Assembly: GCA_027449865.1 (NCBI GenBank)
Contig: DAIDKV010000046.1
Span: forward strand, 24,126 to 88,125
Origin: Planctomycetales bacterium
Lineage (GTDB): Bacteria; Planctomycetota; Planctomycetia; Isosphaerales; Isosphaeraceae
Direction: 5' to 3'
DNA: 64,000 nucleotides
A model generated the notes under the pieces. It worked only from the letters and a program-made list of their open reading frames with translations. It was not told where the DNA came from and ran no database searches. This document shows positions 34,657 through 42,910 of this stretch, piece by piece. A program made the translations under genes and the position numbers. Numbering within the stretch: position 1 is the stretch's first letter; each line of letters opens with the position of its first letter.

Positions 34657-36204
34657 TCAGACCGGCGGTCGAAGGCTCTTGTTCGGGTCGTCCTGAAACA
34701 TGGCGTCGAGCCGGCCGATCTCCTCATTCGCGGCGTGGATCGCCCGACCGGAAAGGATTCCCGAGACATTCCGGAAGGCCGGTCCGATGTGCATCCCCTT
34801 GTCATCGATGGAAAACTCGCGGATCTCCTTCTGGTGCATCGATCCGCGCATTTTGAGGACAGCCAGCCCTCGTCTCATCTCGCCAAGGATCTCAACGTAG
34901 CGGAGCAGGATGATCGAATCGGTGATCGATGAAATGTGCGCCTCGCTGACCGAGGTACCGCCCATGAGTTCGGGAGTTGTCGCGGTGAACAGCCCGGCCA
35001 GCTCTCGGTGCTTGATGAACGAGGTCAGGCTGATGACAAACTCGCGGAAGCTTCGGATCGAGCTGACCCGCTCGAGCGCAGAGAGACTATCGATGGCGAC
35101 ACGATTTGGGTTAAAGCTTTCGATCTCGCGTTTTATTGTGATGAGGTGGTCCTCCAACGTGGTGGCCTCGGGATAAACGCAGACGAGTCGGAGTCGGCCG
35201 TCAGCCTCCATGGCCTCGAAGTCGACGCCCCAACTCAGAGCGTTGCGAAAGAGCTGATCGTGGCTCTCCTCGAAGGCAAAAAGGAGCGATCGCTCGCCTG
35301 CCTCGGCCCCTCCGCTGAGAAATTCGGTTGTCAGCAGGGTTTTGCCAGTGCCCGTGGCTCCCGAGACAAGTACAACCGAGTCGCGAAAGAAGCCGCCGCC
35401 GCACATCCCATCGAGTTCCGGGATCCCGGAACTAATCCGAACGTTCGACGATCTCTGACGTAACTCGATCGCCGAGAGGGGCAGGACGATAATCCCGTGC
35501 CCATCGGTGATTGTGAAAGGGAACTGTCCTTTCTGGTGCGAGGTTCCGCGAAACTTGAGGACCTCGACGGTCCGTCGTCGCTTCTCCTGCTCGAGCGCGT
35601 TTCTCAAGACGAGGACGTTGTCGGCAACGAACTCCTCGACTCCGTAGCGACCGACTTCACCCTCATCGGCGCAACGCTCGGATGTAAGCAGACCGGTAAC
35701 GCCCAGATCCTTCAGGGCCGCCGTGAGGCGGAAAATCTCGTGGCGGATCCGAGAGGAGTCGAACTGCGTGAAGATCCCTCCGAGTGAGTCGATCGAGACT
35801 CGGCTGGCTCCCAGCCGTCGGATGGCATGCTCGATTCGGACAATGAGTGCGCCAAGGTCGAAATCGCCGGAGACAAGCGTTGGCTCTCCGGGCTGGATGG
35901 AGGCGTCGACGAACGCCCACTTGCCGGCCGCCTCCCATCGGGCCACATCCCAGCCAAAGCCCGCCAGATTGCGCCGGATGTCGGCTGACCGCTCCTCGAA
36001 CGTGACGAATACACCTGGTTCGGCGAACTGATCGATCCCCGAAGCGAGAAACTGCGCTGCGAATACGGTCTTGGCACTACCGGCGGTTCCCGAGATGAGT
36101 GTTGTCCGGCCTCTCGGAAGTCCGCCATACGTGATCAGGTCGAAGCCCTCGATTCCGGTTAGGAGTTTCTCGACGCCGGCCGCGCCCGCCTCGACTGCAC
36201 CCAT
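34657..36204 (-). CDS. kaiC: Double-domain KaiC-family ATPase
   Basis: RecA-like ATPase of 515 residues with two KaiC domains. CI has Walker A GTAGSAKT (39-46) and catalytic Glu70/Glu71 in TFEE. CII has Walker A GATGTGKT (282-289) and Glu312/Glu313 in FEES. The CII autophosphorylation region reads HISSITD, so Ser425-Ser426 stand where cyanobacterial KaiC has Ser431-Thr432, and Ser420 replaces Thr426. The C-terminal tail that KaiA binds in cyanobacteria is present but diverged. The ATG at 36204 has GGGAG about 7 bases upstream. It is the last gene of the ABM-B12-kinase-regulator-KaiC set; no kaiA or kaiB is nearby. Whether it keeps time or acts as a signalling ATPase is open. Confidence 0.93.
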   Translation of the reverse strand: MGAVEAGAAGVEKLLTGIEGFDLITYGGLPRGRTTLISGTAGSAKTVFAAQFLASGIDQFAEPGVFVTFEERSADIRRNLAGFGWDVARWEAAGKWAFVDASIQPGEPTLVSGDFDLGALIVRIEHAIRRLGASRVSIDSLGGIFTQFDSSRIRHEIFRLTAALKDLGVTGLLTSERCADEGEVGRYGVEEFVADNVLVLRNALEQEKRRRTVEVLKFRGTSHQKGQFPFTITDGHGIIVLPLSAIELRQRSSNVRISSGIPELDGMCGGGFFRDSVVLVSGATGTGKTLLTTEFLSGGAEAGERSLLFAFEESHDQLFRNALSWGVDFEAMEADGRLRLVCVYPEATTLEDHLITIKREIESFNPNRVAIDSLSALERVSSIRSFREFVISLTSFIKHRELAGLFTATTPELMGGTSVSEAHISSITDSIILLRYVEILGEMRRGLAVLKMRGSMHQKEIREFSIDDKGMHIGPAFRNVSGILSGRAIHAANEEIGRLDAMFQDDPNKSLRPPV

Positions 36205-36365
36205 CTGTGATCTCCCGATCCACGCCTGAAGGCCGGCGGGGACGGACTTCGCGCGTCGATCCCTTTGACCATCGCCGACCTCGGGCAACGAGGCCCTACC
36301 CCTCCAGCGATCATTTTATCCAGACGGTCACCCTCATCGAGCCGGTCTCGTTCGCCCGGAAGCTC

Positions 36366-37241
36366 CTAGCCCAGGCGAGAGGAATCGGTTGGATGGTCGC
36401 GATAGTAGGAAACGAGATGCCCCATCATTTCCAGGACCAGAAGCCGTCCCTCGTCGAGATAAGCCCGTGCCCGGGCCGCGGCCACCCCGACCGATCGCGA
36501 TTTCAGGACGTCGCCATACAGCTCGACCACGTCGCGTGGACCGGCTCCCAGGGATCCGAGCCGATCACCGACCTTCCTCAACTCGGTACTGATATCGTGC
36601 TCGATCCGGTAGTTTTGCTGCTGGATGGCCATATCCAGAAGCCGCTCGCATCGGGCGGCCAGCCCCGAGAATTCCTCGGGATGATTTTCCCGAAGCGATC
36701 GGCTACGCGCTCCCGGATCGTCTGATGTGGGCGCAGCGGACATCCGCCGCCCGAGTTCCTGAAGCTCGCGCTCGAGTTGTTCGATTTTCTCAGCGCCCGC
36801 TCGCGCGGCGTCTTCGGCCCGTCGCATCCGGAGTAGGCCCCGGATGCTGGCCACGAGCACCAGCGGCTCCACCGGCTGGATCAAGTATCCATCGGCACCG
36901 CTGATGAGCCCGAGCGAGCGATCTTCATCTCGCACGTAGCGTGCCGAGATGTGGAGCACCGGGATCGAGGCCGTGGTGGGATCCGCCTTGATCCGTCGGC
37001 AGACCTCGAAGCCATTCACATCGGGGAGGTCTACGTCGAGGACAACCAGGTCGTGCCGCCTCTGTGCCACCATCCGGAGCGCAGCGCTCCCGTCGATGGC
37101 CTCCTCGACCCGGAAGCCTTCCCTGGAGAGCATTCGGCTCACCGCGTAGCGATTGGCATCGTCATCGTTGACGTTGAGGATCATCGGCGAATCCTCAGCC
37201 CCGGTTGAAGAGCTAGGATTGGCGGCTCGGTTGGGATTCAT
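36366..37241 (-). CDS. Response regulator with a helical C-terminal domain
   Basis: The 291-residue protein has a receiver domain (about 20-142; acidic pocket NDDD, phospho-acceptor Asp69 in VVLDVDLP). The switch segment reads LIQPVEP, so the usual Lys-Pro is Gln-Pro. A coiled coil follows (EKIEQLERELQELGRR) and then a C-terminal helical region (about 185-285) that was not recognised as a DNA-binding domain. It overlaps the kinase stop by ATGA and lies 161 bases before kaiC. An output by protein interaction, possibly with KaiC, is an inference. Confidence 0.87.
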   Translation of the reverse strand: MNPNRAANPSSSTGAEDSPMILNVNDDDANRYAVSRMLSREGFRVEEAIDGSAALRMVAQRRHDLVVLDVDLPDVNGFEVCRRIKADPTTASIPVLHISARYVRDEDRSLGLISGADGYLIQPVEPLVLVASIRGLLRMRRAEDAARAGAEKIEQLERELQELGRRMSAAPTSDDPGARSRSLRENHPEEFSGLAARCERLLDMAIQQQNYRIEHDISTELRKVGDRLGSLGAGPRDVVELYGDVLKSRSVGVAAARARAYLDEGRLLVLEMMGHLVSYYRDHPTDSSRLG

Positions 37242-38536
37242 GTACCTGCCCCCGCGGCAATCCCCCGAATTTCGACCACCATCGGGCCAGTGTAAGCGAT
37301 CGGCAAGCGAAGCCGGAATGTGGAGCCGATCCCAGGACGACTTTCGAGAGCGACGTCGCCGCCGAGTAACCGCGCAAGCTGTCGTGAAATCGGGAGACCC
37401 AGCCCGGTTCCCTTCAGCCGGACCTGGAGCGGGCTTTCGACCTGGGCAAACTCCTCAAAGATCCGCGATTGGTCCTCAAGGGCGATACCGATCCCGGTGT
37501 CGGCGACGGCGAACTGGATAGTGGCCTCGTCCACCATACCGGCCGAGATGCGAACCTCGCCTCGCTCGGTGAATTTCAGGGCGTTGGAAAGGAAGTTCCG
37601 AAGGATTTGCGCCACTTTTCCCTGGTCTGTTCGAAGGAGCGGGATGTCGTCGGGCAGCTCGAAGACCAGGTCGACCGCGTCCGAAGATCTCAGGGGGCGC
37701 ATCATCCCCCGCAGGGCGGCAAACAGATCATGTACGCTGAAGTTCTCGGGGCGTATGGTCGCCTTCCCGGCCTCGATCCGCGCCAGGTCGAGAAGGTCAT
37801 CGACCAGTTCGGAGAGCCCCTGGGCGGACTGTCGGATGTAACGAACCTCGGTCCGCTGGTCGGGGCCGAGCCGATGTTCCCCTTCCTCGTCGAGCAAAAG
37901 CCCGGAGAGCGAGAGGATGGCGTTGATCGGCGTTCGGAACTCGTGGCTCATGTTCGAGAGAAATCGAGATTTCAACTCACCGGCGCGGCGGAGAGCAGTG
38001 GCCTTATCCTCCAGCTCGGCGTAGAGGGCGAGAATGCCGCGATTGGTTTCGGCCAGCTCGGCCTCGGCTCGGCGGCGGGCCTGTATATCACGGACAAGCT
38101 GACGCTGGCTCTCGGCCAACTCGCGATTGAGGGCCAGGACGGACCCACGCAGAGCTTCCGACCCCTCGATGTCGTGCTCGGCGACGACAAAGAGTCCGCC
38201 TCCACATTGATAAGCAGCCCCACCCAGCGAGACGGGTGTGGTGCCGGGACGGCCAAGATTCAGAATGCCGCGGTAGAGAGGGAGTCCGTTGTACTCGTCT
38301 CCTGCTCTGCGGTCTATCAGCTCGGAGAAGGTTGGCTGGATGAACGAACCGGCGGCGTTCCACCTCGATTGGTCTGGCCATAGCTCGGTACCGATGGCGA
38401 TGCGGAGAAATCCCCGGTTGGCATCAGCGACCGTGCCATCGGCCTCGAGACAGGCCATGGCCGTCGCCCTCGAATCACGGAGAAAGTCGGGGACGCGAGC
38501 CCATTTGAGATCCAGCCGATCAGGTGTGGGCTTCAC
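37238..38536 (-). CDS. Soluble PAS-like sensor histidine kinase
   Basis: The 432-residue protein has an N-terminal PAS-like sensor (about 15-125; ATAMACLEADGTVADANRGFL is typical of PAS), a coiled linker, the H box NMSHEFRTPINAIL with His198, and an HATPase domain (NFLSNALKFT, DTGIGI, GTGLGLPISR). No transmembrane helix is seen, so it senses inside the cell. The GTG at 38536 has GGGAGG about 7 bases upstream and overlaps the B12 gene end by 17 bases; a TTG at 38599 is a weaker alternative. It sits between the cobalamin protein and the response regulator, the expected partner order. Confidence 0.9.
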   Translation of the reverse strand: MKPTPDRLDLKWARVPDFLRDSRATAMACLEADGTVADANRGFLRIAIGTELWPDQSRWNAAGSFIQPTFSELIDRRAGDEYNGLPLYRGILNLGRPGTTPVSLGGAAYQCGGGLFVVAEHDIEGSEALRGSVLALNRELAESQRQLVRDIQARRRAEAELAETNRGILALYAELEDKATALRRAGELKSRFLSNMSHEFRTPINAILSLSGLLLDEEGEHRLGPDQRTEVRYIRQSAQGLSELVDDLLDLARIEAGKATIRPENFSVHDLFAALRGMMRPLRSSDAVDLVFELPDDIPLLRTDQGKVAQILRNFLSNALKFTERGEVRISAGMVDEATIQFAVADTGIGIALEDQSRIFEEFAQVESPLQVRLKGTGLGLPISRQLARLLGGDVALESRPGIGSTFRLRLPIAYTGPMVVEIRGIAAGAGT

Positions 38537-39581
38537 GGAGGGCCTCCCTCGCGTTGGCTCCCCAGAGATCGGCGTCAAGGTCTCGCCAGAGGCTGTCAAG
38601 CTGGTTCAGCGCCAGTCCTCCGATGAGGACCGACGGGCGTCCCGCGCCGCCGTCGCTCCGGATGCTTTGGATCACCTCGCGACCCGTGCTCACCTGCGAG
38701 GGCATCGAGATCGATAGCCCGACCAGGTCGGGACGAAATCGGTCGATCTGCTCAAGCAGCGACCGGGTTGGCGTGTCGGCTCCAAGGAACTGCACTTCCC
38801 AACCCTTGATCTCAAAGGCGTCGGAGACCATACGTAGACCCAGATCGTGGTGATTCCCCTCAACACAGGAGAAAAGGGCCTTGCGGCGGACCGGAGGAGC
38901 AAACTCGGCGGAGGCAAATGCCTGGGCCATCAGGCTCTCGCTGATCGCCGTCGCCAGGTGCTCCTGCGCGATCGAAACCTTGCTGACCTGCCAGAGCCGG
39001 CCGATTTCGTACATCGCCGGCTGGATCAGCCCGACGCCGACGTCGACCAGTTCGGTCCCCTGTTCGATCGGCTCGAAGATCATTCGACGTGCGGTCCCTC
39101 GATCGCCCGCAATCAGTGCGGCGCAGAGGGTCGGCGCGGCGGGGTCGCTCGCGGTCAGATGTCGATAAAAGGAGGGCTGATACTCGCCGGGCTCCTCCAG
39201 CGCGACCATTCCAGTCCAGAGGACGGCGTCGACCAGCGCATAGTCTTGCGGGGCCAGCCGGCTCGCCCAGGCCCTGGCCAGAAGCTCAAACGACTCGACC
39301 AGATGCGAGGCGGGGATTCCCTTGCCTTCCAGAACCGAGGCCAGCCACCGGGCATACTCCCGGAAGGGATCGGAATAACCAGTCTCAATACAGGCGCGGA
39401 CATATTCCAGATGGTAGGTCAGGTCTTCTCGGCAGTAATCGCGGCCCCAGGCTCCATACTGAGATTCCCATTCCGGATGCCTTTGGTAGAGAGTCTCCAC
39501 GACCTCGTCAACCACACCGGCGGCCATCACTACCAACTGCTCTCGGCCCACAGGCGAGAGGGAAACGGGAAGCTTGGGCAT
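38520..39581 (-). CDS. Cobalamin-binding sensor protein with CarH-type Wx9EH motif
   Basis: The 353-residue protein has an N-terminal helical domain of unknown type (about 1-145), a four-helix cobalamin-cap domain (about 148-225) and a Rossmann B12-binding domain (about 235-350). Trp197-x9-Glu207-His208 (LWQVSKVSIAQEHL) matches the Wx9EH motif of AdoCbl light sensors of the CarH/LitR type. The lower-ligand motif DxHxxG is present as NHHDLG with His245, and Gly-Gly at 321-322 follows. Unlike CarH there is no MerR DNA-binding domain, so it probably signals by protein contact. It overlaps the histidine-kinase gene. Confidence 0.9.
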   Translation of the reverse strand: MPKLPVSLSPVGREQLVVMAAGVVDEVVETLYQRHPEWESQYGAWGRDYCREDLTYHLEYVRACIETGYSDPFREYARWLASVLEGKGIPASHLVESFELLARAWASRLAPQDYALVDAVLWTGMVALEEPGEYQPSFYRHLTASDPAAPTLCAALIAGDRGTARRMIFEPIEQGTELVDVGVGLIQPAMYEIGRLWQVSKVSIAQEHLATAISESLMAQAFASAEFAPPVRRKALFSCVEGNHHDLGLRMVSDAFEIKGWEVQFLGADTPTRSLLEQIDRFRPDLVGLSISMPSQVSTGREVIQSIRSDGGAGRPSVLIGGLALNQLDSLWRDLDADLWGANAREALREAHT

Positions 39582-39607
39582 CGGCCCTCCTCTGGATCGG
39601 CCGAGGC

Positions 39608-39907
39608 TCAGTCGGCCACATGCTCGAGCACGCGGATCGAGACACTCCCGGGGACGACCTTCAGCCCCTTCGGCATCCCTCGGTGAGATTCCTTGTAATC
39701 ATGGCTTCGATGCCAGAGACGAAAGCTCTCTTCATCGGTCCAGTAGGTAAAGAGCCAGAACTCGTCCGGCTGGTCTCGCGGGCTGAGTACTTCGAGACGG
39801 AGGAATCCGGGCGCATCCTCGACCAGGTGAGGCCGGGCGCGGAATGCGTCTCGAGTCGGATTCGACATCTCACCCACTACTCGAAATCGGCTGAGCACCA
39901 CGACCAT
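39608..39907 (-). CDS. ABM-domain (antibiotic biosynthesis monooxygenase-like) protein
   Basis: The 99-residue protein has the ABM ferredoxin-like fold pattern: VVVLSRFRV, then RPHLVEDAPGFLRLEVLSP, then WLFTYWTDEESFRLWHRS and a C-terminal VSIRVLEH. Members include haem-degrading monooxygenases (IsdG/HmoB) and quinol monooxygenases; the Asn-His-Trp set of IsdG is not clearly complete. The ATG at 39907 follows AAGGA at 9 bases. It begins 26 bases before the B12 gene and probably opens the operon. A link to haem or tetrapyrrole chemistry is speculative. Confidence 0.8.
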   Translation of the reverse strand: MVVVLSRFRVVGEMSNPTRDAFRARPHLVEDAPGFLRLEVLSPRDQPDEFWLFTYWTDEESFRLWHRSHDYKESHRGMPKGLKVVPGSVSIRVLEHVAD

Positions 39908-39959
39908 CAAGTTCCATCCTTCGTCTCACCAAAACATTGTTCGGATTATACCGGCCGGG

Positions 39960-42221
39960 CTAGTGAGGCATCGACCGGTTATCCGAGGCCGGCGAGATCC
40001 GATACGACCGAAGAAGGGGAAGGGTTCGTCCAGGCAAAACCAGGACAGAAGCCCCTCCACGGTACCGGGCATTTCCGAGGAAGTTCGCGACGAATCGCCC
40101 CCGCGCCCGCTTCGCCGGGGCGAGACCAATCGAGGCGACCCCACCCATAAGTCTCCGGTGCCCGATCACCTCGCCGTTCCGACGGAAGACGACCTCGCCA
40201 ACCGGCTCGACTTTCGGGAGTCCGATCACACCGACCGATGCCGTCAGTATCGCGAGCGGGCGACCCCGGGCATCGAGGCGGGTTGAGGTGGTCAGCGCGA
40301 TCGATGTCGAGGCCCGTGCCACCTCCTGCGCGTAGGGAATGCTCACCGATCCAAGGTCATCCACGTTGCCGCTGAAGATGGCCTGAATCCGAGAAACCCG
40401 GCGGGGGAGTTCCGAGGTGATTAGCCGGGCAACCCCGTCTGCCCCCAGTGGAACCACGCCCAGCACCGTATTACTCACCACAAACGTGATCGTCCCTGAA
40501 GCAACCGGCGTGCCAGCGGCCGTGACGGTTGCGGTAAGGGTCAGGGCCTCGTGGAAGGAGCTGGGATTGGGTGCGCCGGAGAGCGTCGTCACCGTCGAGT
40601 ATGGAACAACCGCCTGGACCACCGAGCCACTGGTCGAGCCGAGGATGTTCCCCGATCCGGCAAAGACCGCCGTGATTGTCGTATCACCCAGCGGGAGACC
40701 GGCCGTGGTAAAGCTCGCCGCACCTCCGGAAACGGGGACCGCCGCCAGGACGGTATTCCCCTGCTCGAAGAGCACCGTCCCCTGACCGACAGGTTGAGTA
40801 CGGGTAGAAACAACCGCCGTGAAGGTCACGGGCTGGCCCGGATGGCTTGGGCTTCCAGAAGTGGAAAGCCGCGTGGTTGTCTCGGACTGCTCGGCCGTCA
40901 GAACGACCGAATTCCCCGATTCGCTCACGCCAAACGGGACATTGTTCCCCAGCAGAACCCTGCCGCCAACGACGTTCTGAAACGTCCCCTGAATGGCCGG
41001 CGCCGTCGCGATCGTGAATCGATCTCCGGCCTGGTACTCGTAATTCAAGGAGCCGGTGAGCGTGCTACTCCCAAGATCGATCCCTGTCGTGGAACCACTG
41101 GCGAGCTCCGTCGCCTGAATGCCGGGCGTCAGTCCATTGAGTGCCACCTGAAACGTCGATCCGCCTTGAAACGCGACGGCTCCCGAGAATAGCCAGGCGC
41201 CGAGCCCGCCAAAGGTTCCGGTCCCAACCTGCAAGCTGCCGGCACCGATCGACCCATTCACGTCGAGCGTCCCGAGAACGACGTCCACCCCGCTGGTCGG
41301 TCCAAGTCCGATCCCACCAAGCGAGAGCCTGCCGTTTCCCTGCATCGTGAATGTTCCCGCGCCGATGAGAGAACCCGAGAGTGTGTCGGCTTCACCGCCG
41401 GGCGTGAAGGCGGTCAACGCGGTCGCGTCGCCCGCAGCGCCGGTCCCCTGCAAATCCACGGTGCCGGCTCCCGCAAGCGATCCGACCTGGATCGAGGCAC
41501 CATCCGCAACATCAAGGTTCGCGCCGGCATCGACCTGGAACAGGCTGTTGGAGTAGTTGGCCGATGTCCCCAGGGTGACCGTTCCGCCACCGATCTCGTA
41601 CGTCTGGAGCGAGGTCAATGTACGAGGGTCGGAAACGACCTGGGTGTCGAGGTTGAGCTGACCGCCTCCTAACTTGAGAACACCTCCCTGAAGCGTGAGC
41701 TGCAGGCCGGTCGGTGTGGTTGTGCTTCCAATCGTGAGGCTGCTTCCCGATGACGTCGCAATCACGGCCTGCCGCCCGAGGTCAAGGCTCGAAAGGTTGA
41801 TCGTCGCTGTCGTGGGCGGGCGATACTGTGGGTTCGAGACGAGGATACCTCCGTCGATCGCGATCCCGTTCCCCTGCAAGGTATACGAATCGCCGATGTT
41901 GATCGCGCCGAAGGCCAGCGCGCCGTAGTTCCCATTGAAGTTGATCGTCGTCGAGCTGCCCACCGGAAGCTGCCCGAACGACGGGAATTGCAAGTTCGAA
42001 CCAATCGACGGTACCCCCGTCACGCCGACCCCGCCACCGAACGGCCCGACGTGAGTCCAGTTGTTCGGATCGTTGAAGCTCATCCCATCGCCGAGGGCCG
42101 TCCAGATGTAGGTGGTCGCCACTCCGGAGAGGAGGCATCGGCCTTCCAGAAGCTCGCCGCAGGGACGCGATCGTCGGGCACGCCTTGAGACTCCATGGCA
42201 CTCCATGGCACTTTTCCGCAT
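39960..42221 (-). CDS. Secreted surface protein: autotransporter-like repeats plus Ig-like domains
   Basis: The 753-residue protein has the leader RPCGELLEGRCLLSG (residues about 21-35), a variant of the planctomycete LEPR-xLL export or anchor motif. Residues about 40-450 are Gly/Ser/Thr-rich beta-helix repeats of the autotransporter-associated type (ITAL-like GGGTVTLG, GSLIGAGTFTMQGNG). Residues about 450-690 form two to three Ig-like (Big_3-type) domains with the YSTVTTLSGAPNPSSFHEALTL pattern. The end is basic. The ATG at 42221 has GGGGGA about 8 bases upstream; other in-frame ATGs lie at 42248 and 42206. No membrane anchor is evident. Confidence 0.82.
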   Translation of the reverse strand: MRKSAMECHGVSRRARRSRPCGELLEGRCLLSGVATTYIWTALGDGMSFNDPNNWTHVGPFGGGVGVTGVPSIGSNLQFPSFGQLPVGSSTTINFNGNYGALAFGAINIGDSYTLQGNGIAIDGGILVSNPQYRPPTTATINLSSLDLGRQAVIATSSGSSLTIGSTTTPTGLQLTLQGGVLKLGGGQLNLDTQVVSDPRTLTSLQTYEIGGGTVTLGTSANYSNSLFQVDAGANLDVADGASIQVGSLAGAGTVDLQGTGAAGDATALTAFTPGGEADTLSGSLIGAGTFTMQGNGRLSLGGIGLGPTSGVDVVLGTLDVNGSIGAGSLQVGTGTFGGLGAWLFSGAVAFQGGSTFQVALNGLTPGIQATELASGSTTGIDLGSSTLTGSLNYEYQAGDRFTIATAPAIQGTFQNVVGGRVLLGNNVPFGVSESGNSVVLTAEQSETTTRLSTSGSPSHPGQPVTFTAVVSTRTQPVGQGTVLFEQGNTVLAAVPVSGGAASFTTAGLPLGDTTITAVFAGSGNILGSTSGSVVQAVVPYSTVTTLSGAPNPSSFHEALTLTATVTAAGTPVASGTITFVVSNTVLGVVPLGADGVARLITSELPRRVSRIQAIFSGNVDDLGSVSIPYAQEVARASTSIALTTSTRLDARGRPLAILTASVGVIGLPKVEPVGEVVFRRNGEVIGHRRLMGGVASIGLAPAKRARGRFVANFLGNARYRGGASVLVLPGRTLPLLRSYRISPASDNRSMPH

Positions 42222-42402
42222 CGAAAATCCCCCACATTTCCGATTCATGTTTCTATCTCTCGTTTTCCACCTCATAATAATCGCCAGACTCTCCGTCGAA
42301 AATGTCGGCGGCCCTGATTGAATCACACACAAACTCTTTCAGTTGCTCAACACCTTGTCTTTCGATGCTTTTTTCCGGACAGAGAATCGAGGAGGATGTC
42401 TG

Positions 42403-42903
42403 ATGGACGCCGAGAAGATCCGGCTGCCGCTCCTTCAGCAGCGCGAGATTGAGGCTCGAATTGTAGGGCCAATCCTTCGCGCGTTCGCCGAGGAGGTCGG
42501 CCACGATCGGGCGCTTCAGGTCGTCGCGGGCGTGATCCGCGACCTTGCCCGCGAGAGCGGGGCCGAGCTGGCGCGGACGCTTGGCGAGGTCTCGCTCTCG
42601 GCGTTCGCTCAGTCGCTCGACCGCTGGCGAGAGGGTGGCGCGCTCGAAATTCAGGTCATCGAGCAGTCGCCGGATCGGCTTTCCTTCAACGTGACACGTT
42701 GCCGGTATGCCGAGATGTATCAGGCGTTCGGTCTCGCGGACCTTGGTGCCAGCCTCTCCTGTCAGCGCGATTTCGCCCTTGCCGAGGGGTTCAATCCTGA
42801 GATTGAGCTCACCCGGACGCAGACAATCATGGGCGGCGCCTCGTTCTGCGATTTCCGATTCCGCCTCGTGGGCCAGGCACCGGCGCCCTCCGGGACCGAG
42901 TGA
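42403..42903 (+). CDS. L-2-amino-thiazoline-4-carboxylate hydrolase-like protein
   Basis: The 166-residue protein resembles the ATC hydrolase family: an N-terminal helical part (LLQQREIEARIVGPILRAFAEEVG), a central FNVTRCRYAEMYQAFGLADLG and a C-terminal FNPEIELTRTQTIMGGASFCDFRFRL. The two Cys (in TRCRY and FCDF) and the C-terminal beta region are family features. In Pseudomonas the enzyme opens the thiazoline ring on the way to cysteine; many homologues have no known substrate. The ATG follows GGAGG at about 7 bases. Divergent from the surface-protein gene and convergent with the next one. Confidence 0.85.
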   Translation: MDAEKIRLPLLQQREIEARIVGPILRAFAEEVGHDRALQVVAGVIRDLARESGAELARTLGEVSLSAFAQSLDRWREGGALEIQVIEQSPDRLSFNVTRCRYAEMYQAFGLADLGASLSCQRDFALAEGFNPEIELTRTQTIMGGASFCDFRFRLVGQAPAPSGTE

Positions 42904-42910
42904 TCCCGCC

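Noticed and set aside
34657..39907. Complete KaiABC clock
   Set aside because: No kaiA or kaiB sequence was found in either direction; only KaiC is present.
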